Below, in pieces: positions 51,707-61,050 of a DNA stretch of 64,000 nt (its first letter is position 1; each line of letters begins with the position of its first letter). A program made the position numbers and the translations under genes. Under the pieces are notes generated by a model. The model saw only the letters and a list, made by a program, of their open reading frames with translations. It searched no databases and was not told the DNA's origin. This DNA is from Pseudomonas sp. CCC3.1 (GTDB lineage Bacteria; Pseudomonadota; Gammaproteobacteria; Pseudomonadales; Pseudomonadaceae): assembly GCF_034347405.1 (NCBI RefSeq), contig NZ_CP133778.1, forward strand, positions 744,001 to 808,000, read 5' to 3'.

Positions 51707-52438
51707 TTGAGCGTTGAAGCTGCCAAGCATGCCCGAGAATTATTGCTCAAGGAATACCGAGGGGCGCTGTCCACGCTCTCCAAAGCGATGCCGGGGTTTC
51801 CCTTCGGCTCCGTCGTGCCCTATTGCCTGGATGAGCTGGGGCGGCCACTGATACTGATCAGCCGGATCGCTCAGCACACCCACAATCTGCGCAAAGATCC
51901 CAAGTGTTCCCTGATGGTCGGCGAGCGTGGTGCAGACGATGTGCAGGCCGTCGGGCGCCTGACCTATCTGGCCGAAGCCGAGCAACTGACAGACCCTGCT
52001 GCCATTGAAGCGGCGGCTGAACGTTACTACCGCTATTTCCCTGAATCGCAGAGCTATCACACGGCGCATGATTTCGACTTCTGGGTGCTAAACCCGGTTC
52101 GGCATCGCTATATCGGGGGCTTTGGCGCTATCCACTGGCTGGATCAAGTCACCTTGGCTAACCCTTTTGCCGGGGCGGTCGAAGTGCGCATGGTCGATCA
52201 CATGAATGAGGACCACGCTAACGCCATCGCTCATTACATTGAATTGAGCGGGCTGCCCCGTACCGAACCGGCAAAAATGGTCGGGCTCGACAGCGAAGGC
52301 ATGCATTTGCGCATTGGCCAGAGTCTCTATTGGTTGGGTTTTCCGGAGGCTTGTAACACTTCGACACAAGTGCGCGAGGCCTTGGTACTTCTGGCTCGTG
52401 CCTGTGAATGGCCGAAAAAAGAAACCACGCAGTCTTGA
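51707..52438 (+). CDS. HugZ-like pyridoxamine-phosphate-oxidase-fold protein with DUF2470 domain
   Basis: This 243-residue protein has an N-terminal FMN-binding split barrel (AKHARELLLKEYRGALSTLSKAMPGFPFGSVVPYCLD, LILISRIAQHTHNL). The C-terminal DUF2470 domain contains VRMVDHMNEDHANAIAHY near residue 165. The same architecture occurs in HugZ haem-degrading enzymes, but also in uncharacterised proteins; haem oxygenase activity is an inference only. The start appears to be TTG at 51707. A GAGGAG site lies seven bases upstream and no ATG fits; the frame further upstream runs antisense to the SDR start. Confidence 0.8.
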   Translation: MSVEAAKHARELLLKEYRGALSTLSKAMPGFPFGSVVPYCLDELGRPLILISRIAQHTHNLRKDPKCSLMVGERGADDVQAVGRLTYLAEAEQLTDPAAIEAAAERYYRYFPESQSYHTAHDFDFWVLNPVRHRYIGGFGAIHWLDQVTLANPFAGAVEVRMVDHMNEDHANAIAHYIELSGLPRTEPAKMVGLDSEGMHLRIGQSLYWLGFPEACNTSTQVREALVLLARACEWPKKETTQS

Positions 52439-52503
52439 ATTCAGAAAGGCGCGCCGTCATCTAAGCTGGGTTGGAAGATATTCTTCCGGAGAGGAATCAT
52501 TTG

Positions 52504-52977
52504 ATGCGCGCTTTTCTATTGCTCTTTCTGTTGTTTCCAGTGCTAGAGCTGTACGTCTTTTTCAAGGTCAGCACCGCTATCGGGTTTTTCCCTGCGTTGT
52601 TGCTGATCATTGCAGGCTCCATGCTGGGTGTCCTGGTGGTTCGCGTTGCAGGGTTGGCTACCGCCTTGAGTGCACGCGAGAGCCTTAATCGCGGCGAGCT
52701 GCCCGCTCAGCAAATGCTGCATGGCCTGATGATGGCATTGGGGGGTGGCTTGCTGGTGCTCCCCGGTTTTATCAGCGACATCGCGGGTCTGTTGTTGCTG
52801 TTCCCGCCGGTTCGCCGTTTTCTGGTCAATCGCCTGCGCAAGCGCGCAGAAGAACAGGCCATACGTCAGCGTGCGTTTGCCGATGAGTTTGAAGCAGCAC
52901 GTCGACCGGGCACGCAGCAACCGTTGGGTCGTGAGCCCGATGTGATTGAAGGCGAGTTCGAACACCGCGACAAGTAA
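52504..52977 (+). CDS. fxsA: FxsA family membrane protein
   Basis: This 157-residue inner-membrane protein has three or four hydrophobic segments (RAFLLLFLLFPVLELYVFF; FFPALLLIIAGSMLGVLVV; GLMMALGGGLLVLPGFISDIAGLLLL) and a charged, disordered C-terminus. The LVLPGFISDIAGLLL motif is characteristic of FxsA, whose overproduction in E. coli relieves F-plasmid exclusion of phage T7. The start at 52504 is preferred over 52471. The gene precedes groESL, as in P. aeruginosa. Confidence 0.9.
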   Translation: MRAFLLLFLLFPVLELYVFFKVSTAIGFFPALLLIIAGSMLGVLVVRVAGLATALSARESLNRGELPAQQMLHGLMMALGGGLLVLPGFISDIAGLLLLFPPVRRFLVNRLRKRAEEQAIRQRAFADEFEAARRPGTQQPLGREPDVIEGEFEHRDK

Positions 52978-52996
52978 GCCTTCCTTCAAAGGCTTT

Positions 52997-53028
52997 GGCA
53001 CGGCACCTACGGTGCCGTGTTTGTTTTT
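52997..53028 (+). terminator. Terminator of fxsA
   Basis: CACGGCACC-TAC-GGTGCCGTG followed by TTTGTTTTT, 22 bp after the fxsA stop. It separates fxsA from the groE promoter. Confidence 0.8.
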
Positions 53029-53065
53029 GAGCCGTACAAAAGGTAAAAAATTTCATTGGGGCGCC

Positions 53066-53093
53066 CTTGTAATCACTGGATGCGCCCTTATGT
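53066..53093 (+). promoter_or_regulatory. Candidate sigma-32 heat-shock promoter of groESL
   Basis: CTTGTAA (-35) and CCCTTATGT (-10) are separated by 13 bases, close to the CTTGAAA-N13-17-CCCATNT heat-shock consensus. It is 130-160 bp before groES. Placement and sequence fit; it has not been tested. Confidence 0.55.
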
Positions 53094-53222
53094 AACTGAC
53101 ACCGCAGGGTTTTGCTGGCAACAGCAGGCTCCTTTAGCGAATCACCCCCGGCATTTCCGGACTTGCAAACCCAGCCGGTATTGACACCGGCCGATGAACA
53201 CCACAATTAGGAGAGATCGACA

Positions 53223-53516
53223 ATGAAGCTTCGTCCTCTGCATGACCGCGTCGTAATCCGTCGCAGCGAAGAAGAAAAGAAAACCGCTGGCGGTATCGTT
53301 CTGCCGGGTTCGGCTGCCGAGAAAGCCAACAGCGGTGAAGTCATCGCTGTGGGTACTGGTCGCGTTCTGGATAACGGTGAAGTGCGTGCGCTGGCCGTGA
53401 AAGTGGGTGACAAGGTTGTGTTCGGCCCTTACTCCGGCAGCAACACTGTGAAAGTCGACGGCGAAGACCTGTTGGTAATGGCTGAGAACGAGATTCTCGC
53501 TGTTATCGAAGGCTGA
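53223..53516 (+). CDS. groES: Co-chaperonin GroES
   Basis: This 97-residue lid subunit forms heptamers that cap GroEL. It shows MKLRPLHDRVVIRR at the start, the mobile loop EEKKTAGGIVLPGSAAEK (about residues 17-34) that contacts GroEL, and the C-terminal VDGEDLLVMAENEILAVIE. Length matches E. coli GroES (97). A GGAGAG ribosome site is present. groEL follows after 49 bases. Confidence 0.98.
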   Translation: MKLRPLHDRVVIRRSEEEKKTAGGIVLPGSAAEKANSGEVIAVGTGRVLDNGEVRALAVKVGDKVVFGPYSGSNTVKVDGEDLLVMAENEILAVIEG

Positions 53517-53565
53517 TTTCCCGCTCCTTTTCCCGCTACTACAAAGTATTTAAGGAAGAACGATC

Positions 53566-55209
53566 ATGGCTGCTAAAGAAGTTAAATTCGGCGATTCCGC
53601 CCGTAAAAAGATGCTCGCTGGTGTAAACGTCCTGGCTGACGCAGTAAAAGCGACCCTGGGCCCTAAAGGCCGCAACGTGATCATCGAGAAGAGCTTCGGC
53701 GCTCCGACCATCACCAAAGACGGCGTTTCGGTAGCCAAAGAAATCGAGCTGAAAGACCGCTTTGAAAACATGGGCGCGCAGCTGGTTAAAGACGTTGCCT
53801 CCCGTGCCAACGATGACGCTGGTGACGGTACTACGACTGCAACCGTTCTGGCTCAGTCGATCGTCAACGAAGGCCTGAAAGCCGTCGCTGCCGGCATGAA
53901 CCCGATGGACCTGAAGCGCGGCATCGACAAAGCGACCATCGCGATTGTCAAAGAACTGAAATCGCTGGCCAAGCCATGCGCTGACAGCAAAGCAATTGCT
54001 CAGGTCGGCACTATTTCTGCCAACTCCGACAGCTCCATCGGCGACATCATTGCCGAAGCCATGGAAAAAGTCGGTAAAGAAGGCGTGATCACCGTTGAAG
54101 AAGGCTCGGGCCTGGAAAACGAACTGTCTGTTGTTGAAGGCATGCAGTTTGACCGTGGTTACCTGTCCCCGTACTTCGTCAATAAGCCAGAGACCATGAC
54201 CGCAGAGCTGGACGGTCCGCTGATCCTGCTGGTCGACAAAAAAATCTCCAACATCCGTGAACTGCTGCCAGTTCTGGAAGCGGTTGCCAAGGCTGGCCGT
54301 CCACTGTTGATCGTGAGCGAAGACGTTGAAGGCGAAGCCTTGGCGACTCTGGTTGTGAACAACATGCGCGGTATCGTTAAAGTCGTGGCTGTCAAAGCCC
54401 CAGGCTTTGGTGACCGTCGCAAGGCAATGCTGCAGGACATCGCTGTTCTGACTGGCGGTACCGTTATCTCCGAAGAGATCGGTCTGAGCTTGGAAAGCGC
54501 TACCCTGGAACACCTGGGTAATGCCAAACGCGTCACCGTCACCAAAGAAAACACCACCGTTATTGACGGTGCTGGCGTTGAAGCTGACATTCAGGCACGT
54601 GTTACTCAGATCCGTGCCCAAGTCGCTGATACCACTTCGGACTACGACCGTGAAAAACTGCAAGAGCGTCTGGCCAAGCTGTCTGGCGGCGTTGCAGTGA
54701 TCAAGGTCGGCGCTGGTTCCGAAGTTGAAATGAAAGAGAAGAAAGCCCGCGTTGAAGACGCTCTGCACGCAACCCGTGCAGCCGTTGAAGAAGGCGTGGT
54801 ACCTGGCGGTGGCGTGGCACTGGTTCGCGCTCTGCAAGCCATCGCTGAACTGAAAGGCGACAACGCTGATCAGAACGTCGGTATCGCTCTGCTGCGTCGT
54901 GCTGTTGAAGCACCTCTGCGCCAGATCGTTGCCAACTCCGGTGACGAGCCAAGCGTAGTTGTCGACAAAGTGAAGCAGGGTTCGGGTAACTACGGTTACA
55001 ACGCAGCCACTGGCGAATACGGCGACATGATCGAAATGGGTATCCTTGACCCAGCTAAAGTGACTCGTTCGGCTCTGCAAGCGGCTTCGTCGATTGCCAG
55101 CCTGATGATCACCACTGAAGCGATGATCGCTGAGATCCAGGAAGACAAACCAGCTGGCGGCGGTATGCCAGACATGGGCGGCATGGGTGGTATGGGCGGC
55201 ATGATGTAA
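53566..55209 (+). CDS. groEL: Chaperonin GroEL
   Basis: This 547-residue ATP-dependent chaperonin forms two stacked heptameric rings. ATP-site motifs are KATLGPKGRNV and VSVAKEIELKDRFENMGAQLVK, with the DDAGDGTTTATVLAQ loop at about residues 86-100. The protein ends with the flexible Gly-Met tail GGMPDMGGMGGMGGMM. A strong terminator follows. The nearly continuous open frame on the opposite strand (53539-55386) is a codon-usage shadow, not a gene. Confidence 0.99.
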   Translation: MAAKEVKFGDSARKKMLAGVNVLADAVKATLGPKGRNVIIEKSFGAPTITKDGVSVAKEIELKDRFENMGAQLVKDVASRANDDAGDGTTTATVLAQSIVNEGLKAVAAGMNPMDLKRGIDKATIAIVKELKSLAKPCADSKAIAQVGTISANSDSSIGDIIAEAMEKVGKEGVITVEEGSGLENELSVVEGMQFDRGYLSPYFVNKPETMTAELDGPLILLVDKKISNIRELLPVLEAVAKAGRPLLIVSEDVEGEALATLVVNNMRGIVKVVAVKAPGFGDRRKAMLQDIAVLTGGTVISEEIGLSLESATLEHLGNAKRVTVTKENTTVIDGAGVEADIQARVTQIRAQVADTTSDYDREKLQERLAKLSGGVAVIKVGAGSEVEMKEKKARVEDALHATRAAVEEGVVPGGGVALVRALQAIAELKGDNADQNVGIALLRRAVEAPLRQIVANSGDEPSVVVDKVKQGSGNYGYNAATGEYGDMIEMGILDPAKVTRSALQAASSIASLMITTEAMIAEIQEDKPAGGGMPDMGGMGGMGGMM

Positions 55210-55230
55210 GCCAGCCTTACCCCGATACGC

Positions 55231-55266
55231 AAAAGCCCCGCCTGAGTAATCAGGCGGGGCTTTTTT
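55231..55266 (+). terminator. Terminator of groESL
   Basis: AAAAGCCCCGCCTGA-GTAA-TCAGGCGGGGCTTTTTT, a 15-bp near-perfect stem 22 bp after groEL. The A tract may let it also work for the convergent gene. Confidence 0.9.
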
Positions 55267-55292
55267 GTAGCTGTGAATTGTGTGCAAGTCAC

Positions 55293-55343
55293 TGTAGGAG
55301 CGAGCTTGCCTCGCGATCTTTTGATCCTTAAAAGATCGCGAGC
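55293..55343. repeat. REP-like inverted repeat, family C (truncated arm)
   Basis: TGTAGGAGCGAGCTTGCC with TCGCGATCTTTT/AAAAGATCGCGA is present, but the right outer arm is lost just before the stop codon of the following - strand gene. Confidence 0.65.
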
Positions 55344-55346
55344 CTT

Positions 55347-57290
55347 TTAGTGCGACGCCACGGGCACAACCCCTGTTGGCTTCCAACTCAAGAGCTGCTG
55401 TTTGTAGCCATAGCTGGCGGCCTGATAGTAGGTAATCGCCCGCACAATCAGCGGATCGGTCGCCGGTACACGGGACTCAATACTGGCTGTCAGCGCTTCA
55501 TCATGGCGACGCAAGCCTTGGCGCGGGCTCAAAATCGCCAGATCTTTACCGTCAAACAGGCCCAAATGCTGATAGTTACCGACCACCACTCGGGCTGGCA
55601 GCGCGTTTTCTTGCAGCAGGTTGCGGCCAAAGAAGGTCGATTGATAATCCAGATTCAGCAAGCCCAGCAAGGTCGGTGCAAGGTCAATCTGGCTGGCCAG
55701 TTGCCCATTCTCACGTGCTTCAATCAACTTGGGTGCGTAGATAAACAGCGGGATCTGGTAGTTGGTTATCGGCAAGTCTTCTTTGCCCGCACTGCCGGCC
55801 GTGTGGTCAGCGACGAAGATAAAGATCGTGTTATCGAACCACGGCTTTTTACGCGCATCGTTGAGGAACTGGCCGATGGCGTAGTCGGTGTACTTCACCG
55901 CACCGTCACGGCCGTTGCCTGACTTTATGTCGATTCGGTCTGCCGGGTAGGTATAAGGACGATGGTTTGAGGTGGTCATCAGTTGCAGCAAAAACGGCTT
56001 TTGCTGGGCGTAGTCAGCATCGGCCAGTTTCAGTGTTTCACGGTACAGGTCTTCGTCAGCCATGCCCCACGCGTTTTTGAAATGGATGTCGGCTTCATTG
56101 ACGCTGCTTTGGTCGACCACGCGGTAGCCGTTGCCACTGAAGAAGGCGTTCATGTTGTCAAAGTAGCCGCGCCCGCCGTACACAAACACGCTGTCATACC
56201 CCACAGCATTTAGCTGTTGGCCCAAGCTGGCGAAGCCGCTTTCACGGCCGATGCGCTTGACGATAGAGCGCCCCGGCGTTGGCGGAATGGCCAGGGTGAT
56301 CGCTTCCAGCCCGCGGTCGGTACGGGTACCGGTGGCGTAGAAGTTATTGAAGTACAGGCTCTCTTTACGCAACTGATCCAGGTTGGGCGTCAGGTTACGG
56401 CCGTCACCGTTGCTGCCCAAGTACTTGGCGCTGAGGCTCTCGATGGTCACCAGCACAATGTTGGGCTGGCGCGGGGTGCCGGGGTTGTCGATATTGCGAC
56501 GAATATCCAGCGGGTCTTTGCCGACAAAGGTTGCGTTGGGTTCAGTCAGCTCAGCGCGCAATTGGTTGGCCACCACCGGAGTGGGCAGGCTGGTATAAAA
56601 CTGCTGGTAGTCCAGTTCGTTATTGCGGAACGCGGCGAAAAACTGATACGGGCCATTGCTTGCCAGTTCATGTTGATAGGCGTTGCCGCCTTGGCCTCGT
56701 GGGCTATCCTGATTGAGTAATTGCAGGCTCAGCCCCGCGACCAGCAACAGGCCAGCCACCGTAGCAAGGCGCCCGGTAATGTTTGGGAGCGGGGAGTTGA
56801 TGGCTGCATTGAACGGTTTGCGCAAGGCAACACTCAAAGCAATCGCCACCACAGCGATAGCACTCAGCAGCAAACCGATCGGGTAGGACTCCATGACGTT
56901 GTTCAGTACTTCGTCGGAGTAAACCAGGTAGTCCACTGCTATAAAGTTGAAGCGAACGCCGAACTCATCCCAGAACAACCATTCGGCCACGGCGGTGAAT
57001 AGCATGGCGAACACGCTGACGGTCAGCAGGCCTTGCAGGAACCAGCGATGTCCACGGCGACGCCACAGAGCAGGCGGGCACAGCAACAGATACAGACCCA
57101 AGGGCACGGCCGCGTAGGTCAAAAAACCGAGGTCGTAGAGCAAGCCGATGCCAAACACGGGCAGCCAATGGTTGCCAGCTTCTCCTAGGTGGGTGATTAG
57201 CAGCACGCCTCGAGTGATCAGAAAGGTCGCCAGCCAACAGCCAGTCAACAGAAGCAGGTAGCGCATTGGCGCGGTGTGTAGCAAACGCAT
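55347..57290 (-). CDS. LTA-synthase-family phosphoglycerol transferase (membrane sulfatase fold)
   Basis: This 647-residue inner-membrane protein has about five N-terminal helices (residues 10-200) and a periplasmic alkaline-phosphatase-superfamily domain. It reads PNIVLVTIESLSAKYLG near residue 275, a likely Thr nucleophile in YATGTRTDRGLEAI, and the metal-binding FVFVADHTAG near residue 500. Gram-negative relatives (OpgB, LtaS-like proteins) transfer phosphoglycerol to periplasmic or envelope glycans; no lipoteichoic acid is expected here. A gene of this kind lies next to colR in P. putida and, as I recall, belongs to the ColR regulon. Confidence 0.85.
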   Translation of the reverse strand: MRLLHTAPMRYLLLLTGCWLATFLITRGVLLITHLGEAGNHWLPVFGIGLLYDLGFLTYAAVPLGLYLLLCPPALWRRRGHRWFLQGLLTVSVFAMLFTAVAEWLFWDEFGVRFNFIAVDYLVYSDEVLNNVMESYPIGLLLSAIAVVAIALSVALRKPFNAAINSPLPNITGRLATVAGLLLVAGLSLQLLNQDSPRGQGGNAYQHELASNGPYQFFAAFRNNELDYQQFYTSLPTPVVANQLRAELTEPNATFVGKDPLDIRRNIDNPGTPRQPNIVLVTIESLSAKYLGSNGDGRNLTPNLDQLRKESLYFNNFYATGTRTDRGLEAITLAIPPTPGRSIVKRIGRESGFASLGQQLNAVGYDSVFVYGGRGYFDNMNAFFSGNGYRVVDQSSVNEADIHFKNAWGMADEDLYRETLKLADADYAQQKPFLLQLMTTSNHRPYTYPADRIDIKSGNGRDGAVKYTDYAIGQFLNDARKKPWFDNTIFIFVADHTAGSAGKEDLPITNYQIPLFIYAPKLIEARENGQLASQIDLAPTLLGLLNLDYQSTFFGRNLLQENALPARVVVGNYQHLGLFDGKDLAILSPRQGLRRHDEALTASIESRVPATDPLIVRAITYYQAASYGYKQQLLSWKPTGVVPVASH

Positions 57291-57361
57291 GAGTGTCTTT
57301 CCTTAAACCCGGAGGGGGCGCGAGTGTGCGCACGTCACTGTATGCAGTTTGTGAACCGTTA

Positions 57362-57377
57362 GTGAAAGAATTGTTAA
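57362..57377 (-). promoter_or_regulatory. Candidate ColR box upstream of the LTA-synthase-like gene
   Basis: On the - strand the site reads TTAACAATTCTTTCAC. The P. putida ColR consensus, as I remember it, ends in TTTTTCAC after a YYNA(C/G)NN(T/C) block; this matches except for one base. It lies 72 bp before the - strand gene. Confidence 0.4.
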
Positions 57378-57494
57378 TTTTGTTTGGCTGTTAACTAAAT
57401 TGTGTAAAGGCCCTGCGGAGCTAGCTCTCAGCGGTTCTTGGCCTTAAGCTGCGCGGGCCAAGACGGCCGTTATTGCGTACGGAGAAAAGTGCCC

Positions 57495-58178
57495 ATGCGA
57501 ATTTTATTGGTTGAAGACAATCGCGATATCCTCGCCAATCTGGCGGACTACCTGGGGCTTAAAGGCTATACCGTTGACTGCGCGCAGGACGGCTTGTCAG
57601 GGTTGCACCTGGCGGCCACCGAACATTACGACTTGATCGTGCTCGACATCATGCTGCCCGGTATCGACGGCTACACCTTGTGCAAACGCCTGCGTGAAGA
57701 CGCGCGTCGCGATACCCCGGTCATCATGCTGACCGCCCGCGACCAACTGGATGATCGTCTGCAAGGCTTCAAGTCCGGTGCCGATGATTACCTGCTCAAA
57801 CCGTTTGCCCTGTCGGAGCTGGCGGCGCGCATTGAAGCGGTGCTGCGCCGCGCTCAAGGCGGTGGTCGTCGTGAGTTGCAGGTCGGCGACTTGCGCTACG
57901 ACCTCGACACCCTCGAAGTGACCCGCGAAGGGCGCCTGCTCAAACTCAACCCGGTCGGGCTCAAGTTGCTGGCCGTGCTGATGCAAAAAAGCCCGCATGT
58001 GTTACGCCGTGAAGTGCTGGAAGAAGCCCTGTGGGGCGACGACTGTCCGGACAGCGACAGCCTGCGCAGCCACGTTCACCAGTTGCGTCAGGTGATCGAC
58101 AAACCGTTCGACAAACCTTTATTGCAAACCGTGCATGGTGTGGGCTATCGCCTCGCCGAGAGTCGTGATGGAGTTTAA
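57495..58178 (+). CDS. colR: Response regulator ColR
   Basis: This 227-residue OmpR-class regulator has a receiver domain with Asp51 in LIVLDIMLPG as phosphoacceptor, Asp7-8 equivalents in VEDNRD, and Lys in LLKPFALSEL. The C-terminal winged helix includes DSLRSHVHQLRQVIDKPF and TVHGVGYRLAE. The sequence is almost the same as P. putida ColR as I recall it. ColRS guards membrane integrity in the face of excess Zn, Fe(III), Mn or phenol. The ATG at 57495 is preferred to an earlier in-frame start at 57438. Its 3' end overlaps colS by 11 bases. Confidence 0.93.
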   Translation: MRILLVEDNRDILANLADYLGLKGYTVDCAQDGLSGLHLAATEHYDLIVLDIMLPGIDGYTLCKRLREDARRDTPVIMLTARDQLDDRLQGFKSGADDYLLKPFALSELAARIEAVLRRAQGGGRRELQVGDLRYDLDTLEVTREGRLLKLNPVGLKLLAVLMQKSPHVLRREVLEEALWGDDCPDSDSLRSHVHQLRQVIDKPFDKPLLQTVHGVGYRLAESRDGV

Positions 58179-59448
58179 GCAAAGCCTTGCCCAGCGGATC
58201 ATCATCGCCTTTGCACTGATGAGTGCGCTGGTGGCGGGAACGTTTGCGATGGGCATTGTTGCCACCGTGCACCTGGTCGAAGAAAAACTCATTTCAGCGG
58301 GCCTGGGGGGCGATCTGCAACGCCTGCTGCTGATGGATAACGTCAGCGACTGGAACCATCGTCCCGAGCCGGATCAACTGTTTTACTACAGCGGCGGCCG
58401 TGGCGACTTTGCCTTGCCCAAGGACCTGCGCCATCTGGAACCGGGTTTCCATGAAGTGTTCCGCGACCAGTTGTCGTACCACGCGATGGTCGAAGTGGTC
58501 GATGGGCGCCGCTACGTATTGCTGCAAGACCAAAGCGATTTTGAAGAGCGCGAACGCGTGTTGTTTGCCGTGGTGCTGGTTGGCTTCGTGCTGGCGCTGG
58601 CGCTGGCCGTGTTCCTGGGCTGGGTGCTTGCGCGCCGAGTGATGGCACCCGTGGTGCGACTGGCACGTCAGGTGCGGCATCGCGATCAGTTGTTGGGATT
58701 GGCGCCGCCCTTGGCGCCGGACTATGCAGCTGACGAGGTCGGTGAATTGGCGGTTGCCTTCGACGCCACGCTAGGCCGCCTGCGTGACACGTTGACCCGC
58801 GAGCGGTTGTTCACCAGTGATGTGAGTCACGAGTTGCGTACCCCCTTGATGGTATTGGCCAGCTCTTGCGAGTTGCTGCTGGAAAGCCCATCGCTGGATC
58901 AGCGCAGCCGCTCACAAGTGGAACGTATTTCCCGGGCCTGTGAAGAAATGCGTGAACTGGTGCAGACCTTTCTCATGCTGGCTCGCGCGCAGCATGAAGA
59001 TGCCAACATGTCGCCCACTGTCACCCTCACCACTGTGGCTGAGGGATTGATCAGCTTGTGGCGCGGCCCTATTGAAGCGAAAGGCCTGACACTGATTTAC
59101 GATCCGGGTAACCCGCTCGACACCCGTTACAACGCGACTTTTCTGCATGCGGTCATGGGCAACCTGCTGCGCAATGCCCTGCACTACACCGACACCGGCT
59201 TTATTCGCCTGAGCCTGGAGCCAACCGGGTTTGTGGTCGAAGACAGCGGCGTCGGGATCCCCGAAGAAAAGCGCCAGGCCATGTTTCAGCCCTTTGTTCG
59301 CGGCAGTGAAAAACGCGGCGAGGGGCTCGGCCTTGGGTTGTCACTGGTGCAGCGGATCTGTGACAGCCAGGGCTGGCGTGTGACGCTGACCACCATGGAG
59401 CCCAACGGTTGCCGCTTCCATGTCGAGTTGAACCCCGCCGAACTCTGA
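58168..59448 (+). CDS. colS: Sensor histidine kinase ColS
   Basis: This 426-residue inner-membrane kinase is the partner of ColR. Two transmembrane helices (about 11-36 and 132-156) bracket a periplasmic sensor of about 95 residues. The phosphorylated His221 lies in FTSDVSHELRTPL, and the ATP-binding domain shows NLLRNALHYT and GEGLGLGLSLVQRI. The metal-sensing residues reported for P. putida ColS, which I remember as Glu96, His105, Glu126 and Glu129 (the ExxE motif), are all present at exactly these positions. This predicts Fe(III)/Zn sensing here too. Confidence 0.93.
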   Translation: MEFKQSLAQRIIIAFALMSALVAGTFAMGIVATVHLVEEKLISAGLGGDLQRLLLMDNVSDWNHRPEPDQLFYYSGGRGDFALPKDLRHLEPGFHEVFRDQLSYHAMVEVVDGRRYVLLQDQSDFEERERVLFAVVLVGFVLALALAVFLGWVLARRVMAPVVRLARQVRHRDQLLGLAPPLAPDYAADEVGELAVAFDATLGRLRDTLTRERLFTSDVSHELRTPLMVLASSCELLLESPSLDQRSRSQVERISRACEEMRELVQTFLMLARAQHEDANMSPTVTLTTVAEGLISLWRGPIEAKGLTLIYDPGNPLDTRYNATFLHAVMGNLLRNALHYTDTGFIRLSLEPTGFVVEDSGVGIPEEKRQAMFQPFVRGSEKRGEGLGLGLSLVQRICDSQGWRVTLTTMEPNGCRFHVELNPAEL

Positions 59449-59649
59449 ATAATCCTTTCGTGACCCACGTCCTGTGGGTCGCTCTACCTGCAATTGTTTA
59501 GTAGGCTGGATGGCCCTAAGCCAGTATCTTGTGCCTGTAAAACCCTGCAATGTTTATGGACTCAATGGTACAAAATTTTCACCTGATGATGACCTGATGC
59601 GGACGTCCTCCTGTTTAAGGTGGCGCTTAATTGCTTCAGGAGACGCATC

Positions 59650-60330
59650 ATGAGCACCACCATCAAACTTAAATTTTCTGAAAAGTATGACCAGCAGCAC
59701 GCGACCGAATACTTGCTTAAACACCAGGACGGGCTTGCGCGACGCCTTTCGCATAAACGAGATGTGCAATTGGCGCGTAAAGCCTTGGCACGGGTCGGCG
59801 AACCTGGCCTGGTTTTAGATCTACCCTGCGGGGCGGGGCGTTTTTGGCCGCTGTTGGCTGAAAATCCAAACCGGGAAATCATCGGTGCAGACAATTCGGC
59901 GTCCATGCTTGAAGTGGCGTCGATCGCGCAGCCGGCTGATGTGGTTAAACGGGTACGGTGTTTGCAAACATCTGCATTTGATATAGACCTTGCGGACAAC
60001 GCCGTAGACAGCATTTTTTGCATGCGCCTGCTGCATCACATTGGCGATGCAAGCCACCGAATGGCTCTATTAAAGGAGTTTCATCGGGTCAGTCGAGACA
60101 GCGTGATTGTTTCATTGTGGGTGGATGGCAACGTTAAAGCCTGGAAACGCAAGCGACTTGAGAGCCAGCGGGCTGCGGATGCCGGGTTTGATGGTTACCA
60201 AAATCGCTTTGTGTTACCGGCGGCTACCGTTGAAGCCGAGTTTAAAAAGGCTGGTTTTACAGTTCAGGAGCATCTGGATTTTCTCCCGCTCTATTCGATG
60301 TGGCGGGTTTACATATTACGTAAGAGGTAA
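59650..60330 (+). CDS. Class I SAM-dependent methyltransferase downstream of colRS
   Basis: This 226-residue protein has a Rossmann methyltransferase core: LVLDLPCGAGRFWPLL (SAM motif I, near residue 54), IIGADNSASMLEVA (motif II region) and DSIFCMRLLHHI (motif post-II). It corresponds to orf222 of the P. putida colR-colS-orf222-inaA cluster as I recall. Acceptor unknown; the neighbours suggest a lipopolysaccharide or envelope substrate. An AGGAG site sits eight bases before the ATG at 59650. inaA follows after three bases. Confidence 0.82.
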   Translation: MSTTIKLKFSEKYDQQHATEYLLKHQDGLARRLSHKRDVQLARKALARVGEPGLVLDLPCGAGRFWPLLAENPNREIIGADNSASMLEVASIAQPADVVKRVRCLQTSAFDIDLADNAVDSIFCMRLLHHIGDASHRMALLKEFHRVSRDSVIVSLWVDGNVKAWKRKRLESQRAADAGFDGYQNRFVLPAATVEAEFKKAGFTVQEHLDFLPLYSMWRVYILRKR

Positions 60331-60333
60331 TGC

Positions 60334-61050
60334 ATGGCCGTTGATTCTGTGTCGCCACACCACGCTGCAACTGAAGACCGTTTCGATTTCTACTGGCAGC
60401 AACAAGGCGAGTGGGTTGAGGAGCCAAATCAGCGTCGCGGTGGTGAGAGTGGCGTACAACGCATCTACGATGCCAAAGGCCGCTCGCTGTATGCCAAACG
60501 TCAGGTCGAACACACCTATCGCAGTTGGCGCTACCCGCTGGGTCGCCCAACGGTATTGCGCGAGCGGGATGCACTGCTCGCGATGAACCGTTTGTCGGTG
60601 GGCGTACCTGAACTGGTGTATTGCGGGGCTCAGCAAGGGGCGGATAAACAATGGCGTGCACTGTTAGTGACCGCCGCGCTGGAACGTTTTATTGAAATAG
60701 ACACTTGGTACGCTGCCGGTGAGCGTGAAGTGCAGGGTGAGGCGATTCACGACCGCGTGCTTGAAACCATTGCCACCACATTGGCACGCATGCACCTGGG
60801 GCGTTGGCAGCATGGTTGTCTGTACGCCAAGCATGTGTTCGTTCGAGTAACAGGCGAGGGTGACAGTGCGCAGGTCGATGTGGCCCTGCTGGACTTTGAA
60901 AAAAGCCGGCAACGGCTGACGGCCCACAAGGCCGCCTCGCATGACCTGAAACAGCTACGCCGCCACTCGTCGTGGAACACCGACGACTGGACCAAACTGA
61001 ACTACTTTTATGAAAAGGTGTTTGGCAGCGCCATCAAAGGGTTACGGTGA
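60334..61050 (+). CDS. inaA: InaA/WapQ-like lipopolysaccharide kinase family protein
   Basis: This 238-residue kinase-fold protein of the Kdo/WaaP-type family has RSLYAKRQV near residue 50 for the ATP-binding Lys region. LARMHLGRWQHGCLYAKHVFV near residue 150 stands for the catalytic loop and ALLDFEKSRQR for the metal-binding Asp. Relatives phosphorylate LPS core heptose; E. coli InaA is acid-inducible. It is four bases after the methyltransferase and overlaps the next small gene (TGATG), giving a colR-regulated-looking operon. Substrate not established. Confidence 0.8.
   Translation: MAVDSVSPHHAATEDRFDFYWQQQGEWVEEPNQRRGGESGVQRIYDAKGRSLYAKRQVEHTYRSWRYPLGRPTVLRERDALLAMNRLSVGVPELVYCGAQQGADKQWRALLVTAALERFIEIDTWYAAGEREVQGEAIHDRVLETIATTLARMHLGRWQHGCLYAKHVFVRVTGEGDSAQVDVALLDFEKSRQRLTAHKAASHDLKQLRRHSSWNTDDWTKLNYFYEKVFGSAIKGLR

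Noticed and set aside
53539..55386. 615-codon open frame antisense to groEL
   Set aside because: It mirrors groEL codon by codon (GC-rich third positions leave the complement open), has no ribosome site, and the protein is a low-complexity mix of H, F, D, Q and V. groEL on the + strand is unambiguous.
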